64,000 bases of DNA from Casuarina equisetifolia (Eukaryota; Streptophyta; Magnoliopsida; Fagales; Casuarinaceae): NCBI GenBank assembly GCA_028551475.1, contig CM052362.1, positions 1,992,166 through 2,056,165 of the forward strand. The letters run 5' to 3'. The notes under the pieces were generated by a model. It saw nothing but the letters and a program-made list of their open reading frames with translations, did no database searches and was not told where the DNA came from. The stretch's first letter is position 1. The number at the start of each line of letters is the position of its first letter. A program made the translations under genes and the position numbers. Positions 46,120 through 58,637 of this stretch are shown piece by piece.

Positions 46120-47363
46120 TGATAACTCTATTTTTATAGAGTTATTTTACCTATTTTAGGCAATAAATAACTTTAATAATTGTGAGAAAACATTTGAACT
46201 CCTTTTTATTTACTTAACTTTATCTTATTTATGTATCACAAAGAGGCAAGGAGAAAAGGAATGAACATGGAGAACCTGATGCTTATTATGTGACAAAATC
46301 GTAATATCAAGATTAAGAGAGTTAAGATGAGTTTGGGCTTTGGATGATTGTTATTAGATTTTCTATTGTTATTGAATTTTCTATTTATTTAGAAAACCTA
46401 GTCATGTTAGGAATTCAAATTTTAATTAATTTAGGAGTTCAAAACTCAATTGTTTTAGATCTCTAAAATCCAATTCTACTAGGATAGGAGATAGGTCTAA
46501 ACCTAAACCCTATTTAAAAGAAGAGAAGAGGCAAAAGAAAGAGGAAGAAATTGAGCACAACTCAAAAAAGAGGCCAAGAATTCAAGGTTTTCTTGAAGAG
46601 AAGACAAAAAGGGTAACAAACTTCTTGTTCTTGGATTAAAGATGTCTTCTTTGTTTCCTATTATTGTTTTTCCTCATTATTTCTTTATGTTTTAGTTTAC
46701 TTTTGTTAGAGTTATGATGTAACCTAATTATGATGGTATAAATCTTATGATTATTATGTTTTGTAAGATATTTTATTTATGTGAAGTTACATGTTACTAT
46801 ATTTAATACTTTTAAGTGATTAACTATTACTCTAATGATTTGATTTGCATGTTTGAGACCGACAAGAGATGATATGCAATTGCTTCTTGTAATGTGTAAC
46901 CATAAATTAAATATGGATAGACATATACCGTATTTTTTGTATGGCTTTCAGTGTAAACTGGGAATGTTCATAGATCCTAATGCATTTAGTTTGTTTCAAT
47001 TCACATATAGAGATATAGTGAATTAATAAACTAAGTAGGTTTGCTGTACCTAGATATAAGATAGTAAATAAATTAGGAAGTTCCGCCATCACATAGATAT
47101 TATCCCTCTTGCAAGCATAAATAATCAACATTAGTACCTAGTAGTTATGGTGAAATCATATGCTCTAACATATTTCTTTTATTAAGTTTTCTTATATTTA
47201 GTTAATTAATTTACAATCTATGGATTTGTTAGATAAATTCTAGGAGTTATTCACCGTTAGTAATTAGTTGGTCTAGTAATCACTAATTTCTGTGGGACGA
47301 TATCTTTTTTATCATTATATTACTTGTTCGACATGTTCACTTAAATTTAAATTTTACCGAATA
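46120..47363 (+). repeat. 5' LTR of the Athila-like element
   Basis: Starts TGATAACTCTATTTTTATAG and ends TTTTACCGAATA. Aligns along its whole length with 50879-52126. Includes AAACCCTATTTAAAAG, a possible promoter. Confidence 0.85.
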
Positions 47364-47679
47364 AGTTTTTGGTGTTGTTGCTGAGGATTGGTTATTTTAC
47401 TGCTGATTAATATTAATACCAAATGATTTCTAGGTTTAATTTAGCTTTTATTTTCTTTTAAATTTTTTTTTAATTCTTGAAAAAATAATTGTTTCTTTTA
47501 ATTCTTGAAAAAAAAATCTTTTTTTTTCTAGTTGTTGAAACAAAAAAATCATTCTTTTTAAGTTGTTGAAAAAAAAAAGGAAAAAATTCATTTTTTGTTT
47601 TATTTTTATTTTGCTTCATTATTTTTATTTTGAAAAAAAAAATCCTTGTTAAGTTGTTATTGTTGAAAGATTAAGTAAC

Positions 47680-49290
47680 AAGGATGGAGAAAAATGATGG
47701 TATACATAGACTTTTAAAAGACTATACTGCACCAACATTTTGGAATGCTACATCAAGCATTAAGAGGCTTGAAATTCAGGCAAACAACTTTAAGATCAAG
47801 CCAGCACTTATCCAAATGCTTCAAACTCCTTGCAATTTAGTAGGCTACCAAACGATGATCCAAATGCTTACATTGAAGCCTTCCTTGAAATCTGTGACCT
47901 AATTAAATACAATGGAGTCACAGATAATGCTATCAAGTTAAGACTATTTTCATTTTCTCTTAGGGACAAAGCCAAAAGTCGGATCTATTCTCTTCCTACA
48001 GGATTAATTACTATGTGGAATGATTTGGCTCAGAAATTTCTTCATAAGTTCTTTCCTTTTGCAAAATCTACAAAAATGCGCAAAGATATTATCACTTTTA
48101 CACAGATGGATAACGTATCACTACATGAAGCTTAGGAAAGATTTAAGGAACTTTTGAGGAGATGTCCACATCATGGACTACCCATATGGTTACAGGTGCA
48201 AACTTTTTATGATGGGTCTAGTACAAATCTCTGTTTTATAATTGATGCAACTGCAAGAGGGTCCTTGCACAACAAAACACCAGAAGAGGCATATGAGCTT
48301 CTAGAGGAGATGGCATTCAATAGTTATCAATGGTCTACTAAGGCGTTACCAATGCATCAAACAAATGGAGTCTATGGAATAGATATCTTCACCATAATGT
48401 GTGCATAATTGGAAGTTCTCAATAACAAGATAGATAACTTAAGTACTCCAATTGTGAGAATTCATAATAGAGAATGTGAATTTTGTGGTGGAGGATATGT
48501 GAGCATGGAATGTCAAGTAGGTAATCCACATGCTTAATGTAATGAATATGTTAATTTTGTTGGGATTTCAAGTAGGTCACAGAATGATTCTTACTCCAAC
48601 ATGTATAATCTGGGATGGTACAACCACCAAAATTTTTCGTGGAGTAACCCAAATGAGATAAGACTGCAACCAACATTTAGGTACACAAAAGAGGCAAAGC
48701 CTAATTTAAAGGACATGTTCGCTAAGATGATGCAAAACAATGAAGAGAGGTTCCAAAGACAAGAAGCATCAATCAAAAGATTAGAAGCACAAATGGGTCA
48801 ATTGATTAACATGATCTCAAAAAGACAGTAGGGTCCTTTGCCTAGCAATGTGGAGAAAAGCCCTATAGATACCGCAGAGGCAATAACCCTAATGAGTAGC
48901 AACCAAGTGAGAGAAGATGATGCTGATAAAGACATTTTCAATGAAACAAATAAGAATGTCAGCATACAACTTGAGGAGGCACCTAGGAGCAAACTTGTAT
49001 TAGAAAATCCAATACCCTTTATACCTCCAACTTTATCTTCCTCGAGATTCCAGTAACATGAAAAAGATAAGCAATTTTTGGAATTCCTTGATATATCATT
49101 AAAATTGCACATTAACACTCCTTTTGCAGATGCTCTAGTTCAATTGCTTAGTTATGCAAAACTTTTGAAAGAGATATTGGAGAATAAAAGGAAGTTAGAA
49201 ATATATGAGACAGTGAGGTTGATTGAAGAGTGCTCAACTGTTTTACAACACAAGTTGTCTCCTAAACTATTACGGTTTCATCCTTCTTGA
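47680..49290 (+). pseudogene. Athila-like gag region
   Basis: Encodes the gag core DPNAYIEAFLEICDLIKYNG, then IKLRLFSFSLRDKAKSRIYS, then LAQKFLHKFFPFAKSTKMRK and KTPEEAYELLEEMAFNSYQW, as in Athila-type elements. The last part (LKLHINTPFADALVQLLSYA) resembles the segment before the protease. Broken fossil. Confidence 0.8.
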
Positions 49291-50878
49291 GCAACAACAT
49301 CCAAGATAGTTTGGCTGAAAACTATAAAGCAAGCGCTTCTTGGGAGGCAACTTAAGCATTTTCGTTTTAGTCTTTTGTTAAAAGTTTGTCACCACATTTT
49401 CCTCATAGCTCTATATTGACATAACTTACAATCAAGGGAGTTTCCTTATTCCTTCATTATTATTGCTTTCTTTTGTTTTTGCATTGAGAACAATGCTTCA
49501 TTCAAGTTTGGGGGTAGGGAAAGAACCTTTGTGCTAAATCTAATTGAATTTTTTTTTATGTCATGATTACATCCCTTGTTATGAATTCTTGGTGATTCTT
49601 TGGAAGATATAGATTTTGTTCAAACCTGCAATTGTGGTGTGAGTTAAGTGTGATTCTAATTATGTTGATCCACTTATTGAGCACTAAAAGTCCTTCATTA
49701 TTGAAATTATGTGTATTTCTAAAGAACATTCATGTGAAGTATGCAATTGTCTTAGATCTCACCCAGATCTTAGAATTTGTTTGATTTTCTCTTAAGGCAA
49801 AATCCTAGGCTGTGTCTAACTAAGAAAATGATTTAGGCCCTCTTTGGATCGTTTGAGCCTTTCAAGCCAAACCTATTTATTTATCACCAGTCACCTTGCT
49901 GAGCCTTGATTCATATCCATTTTTCTTGTTTGACACCCATATATATATACCCTTAAGCCTTTGACAAATTATCTTTTCATCCCACACCCTTGAACATGTT
50001 GATTTTTGGGATATAAGTCTATTTGAGTGAAGAGAAGTCGAGGGGAAGGATGTAATATAGGAAGAAGTTGATTGCAATGATTATGTAGTATAATATGTTG
50101 CTTTTGCAAATGCAAATGCCAAAAAAAAAAAAAAGAATGAAGTACATTATTTTCTTTAGAATGGGATGATCTTATCATTCTTTATTAGATTCAAGAACCT
50201 CAATTTTTTAAATAGGCCACAAAGCATAGCAATTGAATACTATTGGCAAGATAAGATTATGGTGGCTGCATTTCTAGTACTTTTACTTGCTTTATTGATG
50301 CAAGCATGATTGTGGCTTTTGAGAGTGTCAAAATATGAGTGAAATCAAAAATTTTTGGATGGAAAAGAATGAGAAAAGTGGTGATAAAAAGATTGTTTAT
50401 GTCGAGCAAGAAGGTAGAAAGTGACAAAAGCTCAAATTAGATCTTAGAAAGCAATGTGTTCATAGGTGAATTAAGCCTAAATGACTTTCATCTTACCCCT
50501 AACCTAGCCTTACATTACAAGCTTATAAAAGTCCTATTGATTTTTGGTTAGATGATTGGCCTATATTAGTGGAAAGAGGAATGAAAAGAAAACCTATGAG
50601 GTTTGGTTAAAGATTTTGAGAGACTGCATATTAATGTGAATTTATTTGGAGTGTATATAGTTGAAAAGATGAGGACTCACGCACACACACGTTGTCAACA
50701 TAGTTAAGAGTCTATCTTATCTTATGAAACAATTATGGTGTTTGGATGAAAATTATATTTCTCTTTGAATTATTAAGTTGAACAATTTTGGGAGACTTTC
50801 ATAAAAGGGGTTTTGTCAAAAACATATATTATTTATTGCTTTTGCTCAAGGACTAGTAAAATGTTAAGTTTAGGGTTT
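49290..50878 (+). other. Non-coding 3' interior of the Athila-like element
   Basis: AT-rich, with phrases known downstream of pol/env in this group. No gene seen. Confidence 0.6.
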
Positions 50879-52126
50879 TGATAACTCTATTTTTATAGAG
50901 TTATTTTACCTATTTTAAGCAATAAATAACTTTAATAATTGTGAGAAAATATTTGAACTCCTTTTTATTTACTTAACTTTATCTTGTTTATGTAGCACAA
51001 AGAGGCAAGGAGAAAAGGAATGAACATGGAGAACCTGATGCTTATTATGTGGCAAAATCATAATATCAAGATCAAGAGAGTCAAGATGGGCTTGGGCTTT
51101 AGATGATTGTTATTAGATTTTCTATTGTTATTGAATTTTCTATTTATTTAGAAAACTCAATCATGTTAGGAATTCAAATCCTAATTAATTTATGAGTTCA
51201 AAACCCAATTGTTTTAAATCTCTAAAACTCAATTCTACAAGGATAGGAGACAGGTCTAAACCTAAACCCTATTTAAGAGAAAAGAAGATGCAAAAGAAAG
51301 AGGAGGAAATTGAGCACAACTCATGAAAGAGACCAAGAATTCAAGGTTTTCTTGAAGAGAAGACAAAAGGGGTGACAAACTTCTTGTTCTTGGATTCAAG
51401 ATGCCTTCTTTGTTTCCTATTATTGTTCTTTCTCATTATTTTTTTATGTTTTAGTTTACTTTTGTTAGAGTTATGATGTAACCTAATTATGATGGTATGA
51501 ATCTTATGATTATTATGTCTTGTAAGATATTTTGTTTATATGAAGTTATATGTTACTGTGTTTAATGCTTTTAAGTGATTAACTACCACTTAAATGATCT
51601 GATTTGCATGTTTGAGACCAACAGGAGATAATATGCAATTGGTTCTTGTAATGTGTAATCATAAATTAAATATAGATAGACATATACCGTATTATTTGTG
51701 TGGCTTTTAGTGTAAAATGGGAATGTTCATCGATCCTAATGCATTTGGTTTGTTTCAATTCACATATAGAGATATAGTGAATTAATGAACTAAGTAGGTT
51801 TGTTATACCTAGATATAGGATAGTAAATAAATTAGGAAGTTTCGCCATCACATAGATATTATCCCTCTTGCAAGCATAAATAATTAACATTAGTACCTAG
51901 TAGTTATGGTGAAATCATATGTTCTAACATATTTCTTTTATTAAGTTTTCTTATATTTAGTTAATTAATTTACCATCTATCATTGGATTTGTTAAATAAA
52001 TTCTAGGAGTTATTTACCATTAGTAATTAGTTGGTCTAGTAATCACCAATCTCTGTGGGACGATATCTTTTTTATCATTATATTACTTGTTCGACACGTT
52101 TACTTACATTTAAATTTCACCGAATA
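50879..52126 (+). repeat. 3' LTR of the Athila-like element
   Basis: Starts TGATAACTCTATTTTTATAG and ends TTTCACCGAATA; followed by ATGGG, the probable target duplication. Confidence 0.85.
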
Positions 52127-52225
52127 ATGGGAACAAAATCAGTCTGTGTAGAGGCCATCGGGAAAAAAAAATGAATTAGGATCGATTTAGGCGATGGCCG
52201 AATGCTTTGGATACCAAAATGGATA
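52127..52225 (-). mobile_element. Ty1-copia-type gag fossil, part 2
   Basis: On the - strand, TTTGGTATCCAAAGC resembles a copia primer site (TTGGTATCAGAGC), followed by ATGGCCTCTACACAGACTGA, a gag start (MASTQTDFVP). It was joined to 45650-46119 before the Athila-like insertion. Confidence 0.55.
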
Positions 52226-52227
52226 TC

Positions 52228-52235
52228 TATTTATA
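52228..52235 (+). promoter_or_regulatory. TATA-like site, copy E
   Basis: TATTTATA, followed by CAAGGAATCCAATTGCTCTT as in copies A and B. The copia fossil ends just upstream, so the older promoter region has been displaced. Confidence 0.35.
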
Positions 52236-53176
52236 CCTCTTTAGGGATCGTCCTCCTCCTTACTTCTTCAAGGAATCCAATTGCTCTTCCATTTTTTGTT
52301 TCTCCATTAGAAAGGGCCTCCAAAATGGGATGTTATCATGCATTTGCATTACTTTTTTTTAATTTGTTTTCTCTATGGTGATATCTTTATGACTATGGCC
52401 TTAAACTCCTCAAATGTGAGCTCCTTTGTCCTCAAAGTCTACTAATTTAGTTAATTTAGCCTTTAGACACTTAAACATAGCCCTCTCCCCATTAGGGCAG
52501 TTTTCCTACTCACCATTAATCCCCTATTTAGTCACCTTTGCTATCCAATGCTTAAATTCCCCCTCCACCATTAAACCCTAATGTTTGGTCCTTTTATCAT
52601 CATTTAACTCTTAGGGTGTTTACACCACCTGCCTTGCCCTTGGTTATGATCCGACCAATTGGCCTACCGTCTAACCAATAAGTTTTATTCAACCAGCTTT
52701 CCAATCCTTGGATTTCGTCTGCCCAAACAAGCTTGCCCATGAATCTAACATGCCTCTTCTTTTACAGCTTGGACTTAGTCTTACTTTTCTTCAAGCCCAT
52801 AGATCTGGTCTGACACTTTTTCTACCTCTTTATCTTATCTCCCCTCCTTCCAACCCTTGATCCAATTCCCTTTTTCTACCCTTAGATTTAGTCTAACCAA
52901 CCTTTTACCCGTTAGATAACTTTGCCATGCCATAACGAGGTTAAATCTTATATACCCTATCACTAAGTAGTTACGTTAGGGTCCTTGACCCTCCATCACC
53001 ATAAATTTCTACCGTCAAGTATAACAAATACGTTTGCATATCTTGATTATCCATATATCTATACGTATAACAATATCCAAAAATTTCTTAGTTGATCTTT
53101 CTCTTGTAATTCTTAATTCTCTTTGTTAGTTTTCGTTTATATATCTTTCAGTGACTAACATGATGTGCCCTACTAG

Positions 53177-53324
53177 GGTGATAAACAAAAAAGTCCATTG
53201 AATGCTACTAGCCATGGATTGGGTTCTATGTACAATATCTATCCCCATGTTGTAGGTGCTAGCTTGGTAGGTATTGTAAAAGAGGGAACAACAAACAAAG
53301 TTTGGAACCATCTCACCCCCCAAG
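53177..53324 (+). CDS. Copy E motif exon 1
   Basis: Acceptor GTGCCCTACTAG/GGT, donor CCCCAAG/GTGAAA; phase 0 in, phase 1 out, as at 40065. Encodes GDKQKSPLNATSHGLGSM, YNIYPHVVG, then ASLVGIVKEGTTNKVWN. Open throughout. The LINE insertion lies about 200 bases downstream, inside the intron. Confidence 0.5.
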
Positions 53325-53531
53325 GTGAAATAGTCTTAAATGGGCACTATTATTGTCCAATTTGTGTAGTTGGGCATACCATCTCACCATTGTCAATTAG
53401 TGGGTCTATTTTAATTAATGTGGATCAATTCACACTAATGAGTTGTGGATAGGTGTAGACATATGTGTTAGTGGATTAGTATGGGAATAATATGTTATGG
53501 ATTAATATGGAGTAGTATGTTCAATTAAGCT

Positions 53532-56240
53532 CTTTTTTTTTATGAATATGTGAGTTGATTCATCGAAGAATAAGAGAGTATAAAAGCTTAGGAGCACACC
53601 CCAGCATTATAATTTAGTTAAGAGAAAACTGAATGTGGAATCCTCCAACTGTGACACAATAAAACAGTCGTCTGAGAGAGTTTGATATTCCTAAGTAAGG
53701 ACGCTCTTCCACATACCACTTTCCTAATTCTAGCCAATAAAATTGGTATTTCAACAGTCTTATTTTGAAAATATCTATGATTACATACAAACCATATACA
53801 ATACATGCAAGTTAAGAAAGAAAGTTTAAGAAGTTTTGCAGTCAAATCTTTACCTTTCATTGCTTTAACCATCCATTGCAGTTCAGAATTCCAATCATCA
53901 ATGTTCCTATGTATTCCTTGTTGCACAAGTATACTCTGCCATATTTTCTTAGTCCAAGGACATTAAGAAAACAAGTGAGACCTACTTTCCAATTGAGAAC
54001 AGTAAAAATTACAAAATAGGTCAATTGAGGGTAGCCATCGAGATACCACATCTGCTCTAAGAAGTCTGTCTCTACATATAAGCCATCCAATGAAATTATG
54101 TTTGTTAATTCCACTTGATCATATCAAGTCATGTCATTCAACCTCAATATTAACTTAGCATAAATCATTATATGCCTTTTTACAACAATAAAAAGGTTTG
54201 GAGAGCGTAGATATAAGAATTAGTCATAATTTAAGAAGACCTTTCCACTCTATGCCATATTTCCTTTTATGTCAAATTGCATAACTGAAACTCTTCTACA
54301 TTTAGTATTATAAACCCATCTACTCCATAAATAAGAGCTTGGATAATTAACGAGATACCAAAGTGACCTCCCCAATAAAACCTTCTTCTATACTTTAAGA
54401 TCTAGGAGCCCAAGTCCTCCTTCCTTTTTAGGTGAACAAACAACTTGCCAAACAACCTTGTGAGTTTTATGATTTGCAAAATTGCCCACCCATATAAAAT
54501 GCTTAATCTACTTTTCAATTTCATAAATAGTTTACTTTGGAAGAAGGAACATTTGCATCCAAAAAGTGTAAATAAGGTAACAATAGATTTTGCCAATTGC
54601 AACCTTTCAACATAACTTAGATGTTTCAATCCCCAACCATCAATTCTTCCTATGATTTTCTTAGTCAAAATCTTACAATCGGCATAAGTAAGTCTTCTTG
54701 TAATAAAGGGAACACTAAGATACCTAATTGGGAGGATTCCTTCAGAGAATGGAGTATGATCTAAAATCAAAAGCTTTTCTTGTTCAATAAGACCTGAAAA
54801 AAAAATATATATCTAGCATTTTCTAGGATTAAAATATAAACCTGTGAGTGCTGCAAAGTCTTCCAAGGCATCAGTGAGACATAACACTAAATTAACATCC
54901 CCATATGCAAATAAAAATAAGTCATCAGTAAAGCAAAGGTGAGTGATTTTCTCTTTTTTATAGCGCCAATGATATTTGAAAATAGAAACAGAAGCTTTCT
55001 CAATAATAAGTCTATTAAGAATCTCCATGACAAGGACAAATAAATAAGGAGACAAAGGATCTCCTTGCCTTAATCCATTAGTGCCCTAAAAGTAGCCAAC
55101 ATGCTCACCATTGAAGTTCATAGAAAAGCTAGTAGTAGTAATGCATTGGCCAATGAGATCAATCAATATTTAAGGAGTATGAATAGCTTGTAAAACTCTT
55201 AATACCGCATCCCATTTAACCATGTTATAAGCTTTCATGAGTTCAATTTTAATCGTGACACGCTTACCTTTTCCTCCTTTATGATAATTATGAAGTAACT
55301 CTTGACAAAGCATAATATTTTCAAATATCTAACGACCCTTGATAAAAGCAATTTGGTTTTGGCTAACCACAAGAGGGAGAATGAGGCTTATCTTTTCTAC
55401 AAGCAATTTAGAGATCACTTTATATAGAACATTACAACAAGCAATTGGTCTAAAATCCTTCATGCGACTAAGATGGGAGGTTTTAGGAACTAGGCATAAC
55501 AAAGTAGCATTAATAGCTTTTAATAACTTTTTAAATAAGAAAAAATCTAAAACTGCATCTTCTATATCACAACCAATAATAGGCCAAGCTTTCTTGTAAA
55601 ATGAACTATTGTAGCCATTAGGACCAAGAGCTTTGAAATCATGAAATCCCCAAATAACTCTCACCACATCTGAGCATTCAAAAGCAAGTAGACTCAATAA
55701 ATCATTCACATTTTCATGAAATAAAGAAGCATATCTTTCAATGTGAATATTATGGCATAAGAGCTACCAAGAATATTTTGATAATATGTAACGACAGCAT
55801 TACGCAAGGCCTCATCATCAGAAATAGTAGATCCATCTTCTTGTATTAAGTGAGTGATTTTGTTTTAAGCTCTTCTACGTATTAAAGATGAAAAGAACAT
55901 TCGGCTATTATTATCTCCCTCTTTCAACCAAAGATTCCTTGATTTTTGTTTTAAAAGAATTTCCTCATGTTTACTCAATGCAATTAGTTGCTCCATTTTA
56001 AGCCTTTCCTCAAAGCGCATAGTAGTATCAAATGGGTCAAGTTGTAAATTGAGTTGAGCTTGCTATAGTTGTTCTTGAGCAACCTTTACCTTCTGGTGTA
56101 AGTCTCCAAATTGGGTAGAGTTTAGATACCTAAGTTATGCCTTAAGTGCCTTTAGCTTCTTCACAACTTTGAACTTGCAATGATGAAGTGTGAAGATGAT
56201 CGTATTGACCAATTGGGTTTCCCACTAGAATATGCTTCGT
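53532..56240 (-). mobile_element. L1-type LINE, 5'-truncated
   Basis: T run at 53532-53541 marks the 3' end. The - strand encodes linker and reverse transcriptase (RPIACCNVLYKVISKLLVEK near 55.44 kb, QNQIAFIKGR, HLCFTDDLFLFAYGD near 54.92 kb) and the zf-RVT end (CNHRYFQNKTVEIPILLARI). The catalytic DD box is kept (FTDDL), but there are many stops and frame changes. Only the end of the endonuclease-linker part remains at the 5' side. The 5' junction has telomere-like TTTAGGG units, and about 200 bases of the host intron are missing. Confidence 0.85.
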
Positions 56241-56265
56241 GCCTCCGATAAAAGTTTCCCGAGCC

Positions 56266-56284
56266 TTTAGGGTTTAGGGTTTAG
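56266..56284. repeat. Telomere-like TTTAGGG units at LINE junction
   Basis: TTTAGGGTTTAGGGTTTAG, about 2.7 plant telomere units, sits exactly where the LINE ends and family intron sequence (ATGTTCTTAGTGCATTTATT) resumes. Looks like filler DNA from break repair. Confidence 0.8.
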
Positions 56285-56340
56285 ATGTTCTTAGTGCATT
56301 TATTCAATTGTAGTATTTGATAGTTTTTATGCCCTTTTAG

Positions 56341-56412
56341 GTAATTGTCACCACACTAAAGCTGCAGTAGATGGGTGCAACAACACCGTGAAAAACTCTT
56401 CTGCCACTCAAG
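56341..56412 (+). CDS. Copy F short exon
   Basis: Acceptor TATGCCCTTTTAG/GT, donor CACTCAAG/GTAAAA; 72 bases (24 codons), phase 1-1. Encodes NCHHTKAAVDGCNNTVKNSS, ATQ, i.e. only the second half of the motif. Similar short exons occur at 40654 (decayed), 58584 (decayed) and 60388 (open). Confidence 0.4.
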
Positions 56413-56800
56413 GTAAAAAACAAAAAAAGAAAAATCTAAAGTGGGCACTATTATTGTTGCAGTTTAAGTAATTGGCGTAGCGTCTCACTATTTTGAATCA
56501 TTGTGTCTATTGTAGTCAATATATCCAGTGTTGTGGATAGATGTAGACAATTGTATTGGTGGATCAGTATGGAAGAATATATTATGGATTACTATGGAGT
56601 AATATGTTCAATATAGCTCTTCTTCTCAAAGGCAACTAGATATAATTTTTTTAATTTGTTTGTTAGCCCAACTATTTGTTTTGTTCAACAAACAATTCTT
56701 TTTTAAAGATAATTTTTTTGCTTGATAATGAGGTTCTTGTTTAAGAAAATAAATGACTGAGTTGATTGAAAAATAATTTAAATGTTCGTAGTACACTTAT

Positions 56801-58523
56801 TGATAACTCTATTTTATATAGAGTTATTTTGTTTATTTTAGGTAATATTTAATATATTTTTTATTAAATTATATTTGTATTTAATTATGTTTTGCTATTT
56901 TATGCAGTAAACCCAAAATAGAAGAAAAAGAAGTAATAAATCATGCAAAATCAATATTTACCATTTATCTATGAAGCACATGAGAAGCAAGGAGAAGAAA
57001 AAGACGGAAAAAGAAGTAAAAGAGGAAACATGTGAATTATCATGGAAAAAGAAAGAAAATGACAAAAAAAGAAAGTCAAAGGAAGAAAAGAAAGTCGTGA
57101 CCTACTGGATTTTGGAAGCGGATTAACAAAAGAGAGGAGGGTCGTGTATTGACGGCGGTGAATAATCGGGTAGAGAGAACGGGTTTTGAGCTTAGAGAAA
57201 CCGAAAAAGAGGGAGAGCAGAGAGGCGGCAGGGGACCTCGCCGGAGGTCAAAGACGACGCGCGACAGCGTGCGTCTCAGGCATAGGACCCGGCGGTCGTG
57301 CGACAGCAGACCACCGGCGTTCTTTTCCGGCGAGAAACCCAAAACCTCTTTTCTTCAACGATCTGTGCATAGCCCGACGAGATCTGAGTGATTCCGGCCA
57401 TCTAAGGGAGTTTCCGACATGTTCTGTGCAGTTTCTGGTGGTTTTCTAGTGAAGAACGGCGAATGCCGTCTGAACCTCTATCGCCAGATCTACGCACTTC
57501 TGGTGCGATTTTGAGTAAAATCTCAGCAGATCGGCACTCCAGACATCCCGATCTACCTTTCTGGAAGTTTCTGTGAAGACCGGCGGCGGACGACGGCGGC
57601 GCGTGTCACCGGCGCGTAGAGGCGCGTGCGAAAGCGCGTGAAAGCGCATTTTGAGTCGTTTTTCTTCCGTTCTTCAGACAGCTTCTTCTTCACCCTGTGA
57701 TGTGCAAATTTGTGCAATTTATTTTGTGATTTGAAGACATTTGGTGACAGCTTTAATGTTTTTAAATTCCATAATGCTTTGTTTACGTTTTTGTACTGAT
57801 TTAGGTTCTTTAAATATGTTATTTTAGTTTAATATGTTAGAGCTACGATGGAACTTAATTATAATGTATGAATGTTATGATTATTTACGTTTTGTGAGAT
57901 ATTTTATGAATGTGAAGTTGCATGTTACGGAGTTTAATGCTTTTAGGTGATTAGCTACCATCTAGATGACTTGATTTGCATGTTAGAGACCGACAGGAAA
58001 TAACATGCAGTTGCTTCTTGTAATATGCAACCATAGATTAATATGGATAGACATATACCATGTTATTTGTGTGGCTTTTGGTGATAAGATGATCGAAAGA
58101 TTTATTGTAAACCAGGAATATTCACAGATCCTAATGCATTTGGTTTGTTTCAATTCACATATAGAGATATAGTGAATTAATGAACTAAATAGGTTTGCTA
58201 TACCTAGACATAGGATAGTAAATAAATTAGGAAATTCCGTCATCACATAAGTAGAATTAATCTTGCTAGCATGGATAATCGACATTTGTACCTAGTAATT
58301 AGGTGAAATCGGATGCTCTAACATCTTTCGTTTGTCAAGTTTAGATTAAATTTAGTTATTAAATTCACAATTTACCATTTCGGTTGGCTAGATAAATTTT
58401 AGGAGTTGTTCACCATTAGTAATTAATTAGTTTAGTAAACACCAGTCTTCGTAGGACGATATTTGTACTCATCATTATATTACTTGTTTGACATGTACAC
58501 TTGCATTTAAATTTCACCGAACA
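56801..58523 (+). mobile_element. Solo LTR, Athila-like, with GC-rich core
   Basis: Starts TGATAACTCTATTTTATATA and ends TTTCACCGAACA; exact 5-base duplication CTTAT on both sides (56796-56800, 58524-58528). At 1723 bases it is longer than its relatives because of a GC-rich stretch at about 57.10-57.66 kb that the LTRs at 46.1 and 50.9 kb lack. Looks whole as a solo LTR; formed by LTR-LTR recombination. Confidence 0.9.
57100..57665. other. GC-rich stretch inside the solo LTR
   Basis: Marked rise in GC and CpG (GGCGGCAGGGGACCTCGCC, GGCGCGTAGAGGCGCGTGCG) within AT-rich surroundings. Overlapping open frames on both strands (57149-57391, 57186-57449, 57076-57342) come from the base composition. 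It may be a captured host 5' leader or a subfamily-specific promoter region. Confidence 0.5.
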
Positions 58524-58583
58524 CTTATTCAACAGTACTATAAGATATTTTTTATGACCTTTTCTGGTGATTTACGGGGATTA

Positions 58584-58637
58584 AAGCTGTAGCAAATTGG
58601 CGCATCAACACTGTGAAGAAGTCTTCTGCCATTCAAG
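58584..58637 (+). pseudogene. Copy F short exon, decayed
   Basis: Matches 56341-56412 (GCTGTAGCAAATTGGCGCAT, AACACTGTGAAGAAGTCTTC, donor ATTCAAG/GTGAAA), but the acceptor AG is lost. Encodes VANWRINTVKKSSAIQ. Confidence 0.4.

Larger units (their letters stand above)
46120..52126 (+). mobile_element. Athila-like Ty3-type LTR retrotransposon
   Basis: Two LTRs (46120-47363 and 50879-52126) enclose 3.5 kb. The primer-site region reads TTTTTGGTGTTGTTGCTGAG, typical of the group (TTTTTGGCGCCGTTGC...). Internal parts are a gag region and a short stretch like that just before protease, then the post-pol 'caagcgcttcttgggaggca' and 'tcaagtttgggggta' phrases. Reverse transcriptase and integrase are not recognised, so it is broken and not self-sufficient, with several breaks. 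Flanks GTGGG and ATGGG are a probable target duplication with one change. LTRs differ by roughly 5% by eye, suggesting an age of a few million years. It lies inside a copia gag fossil. Confidence 0.85.
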
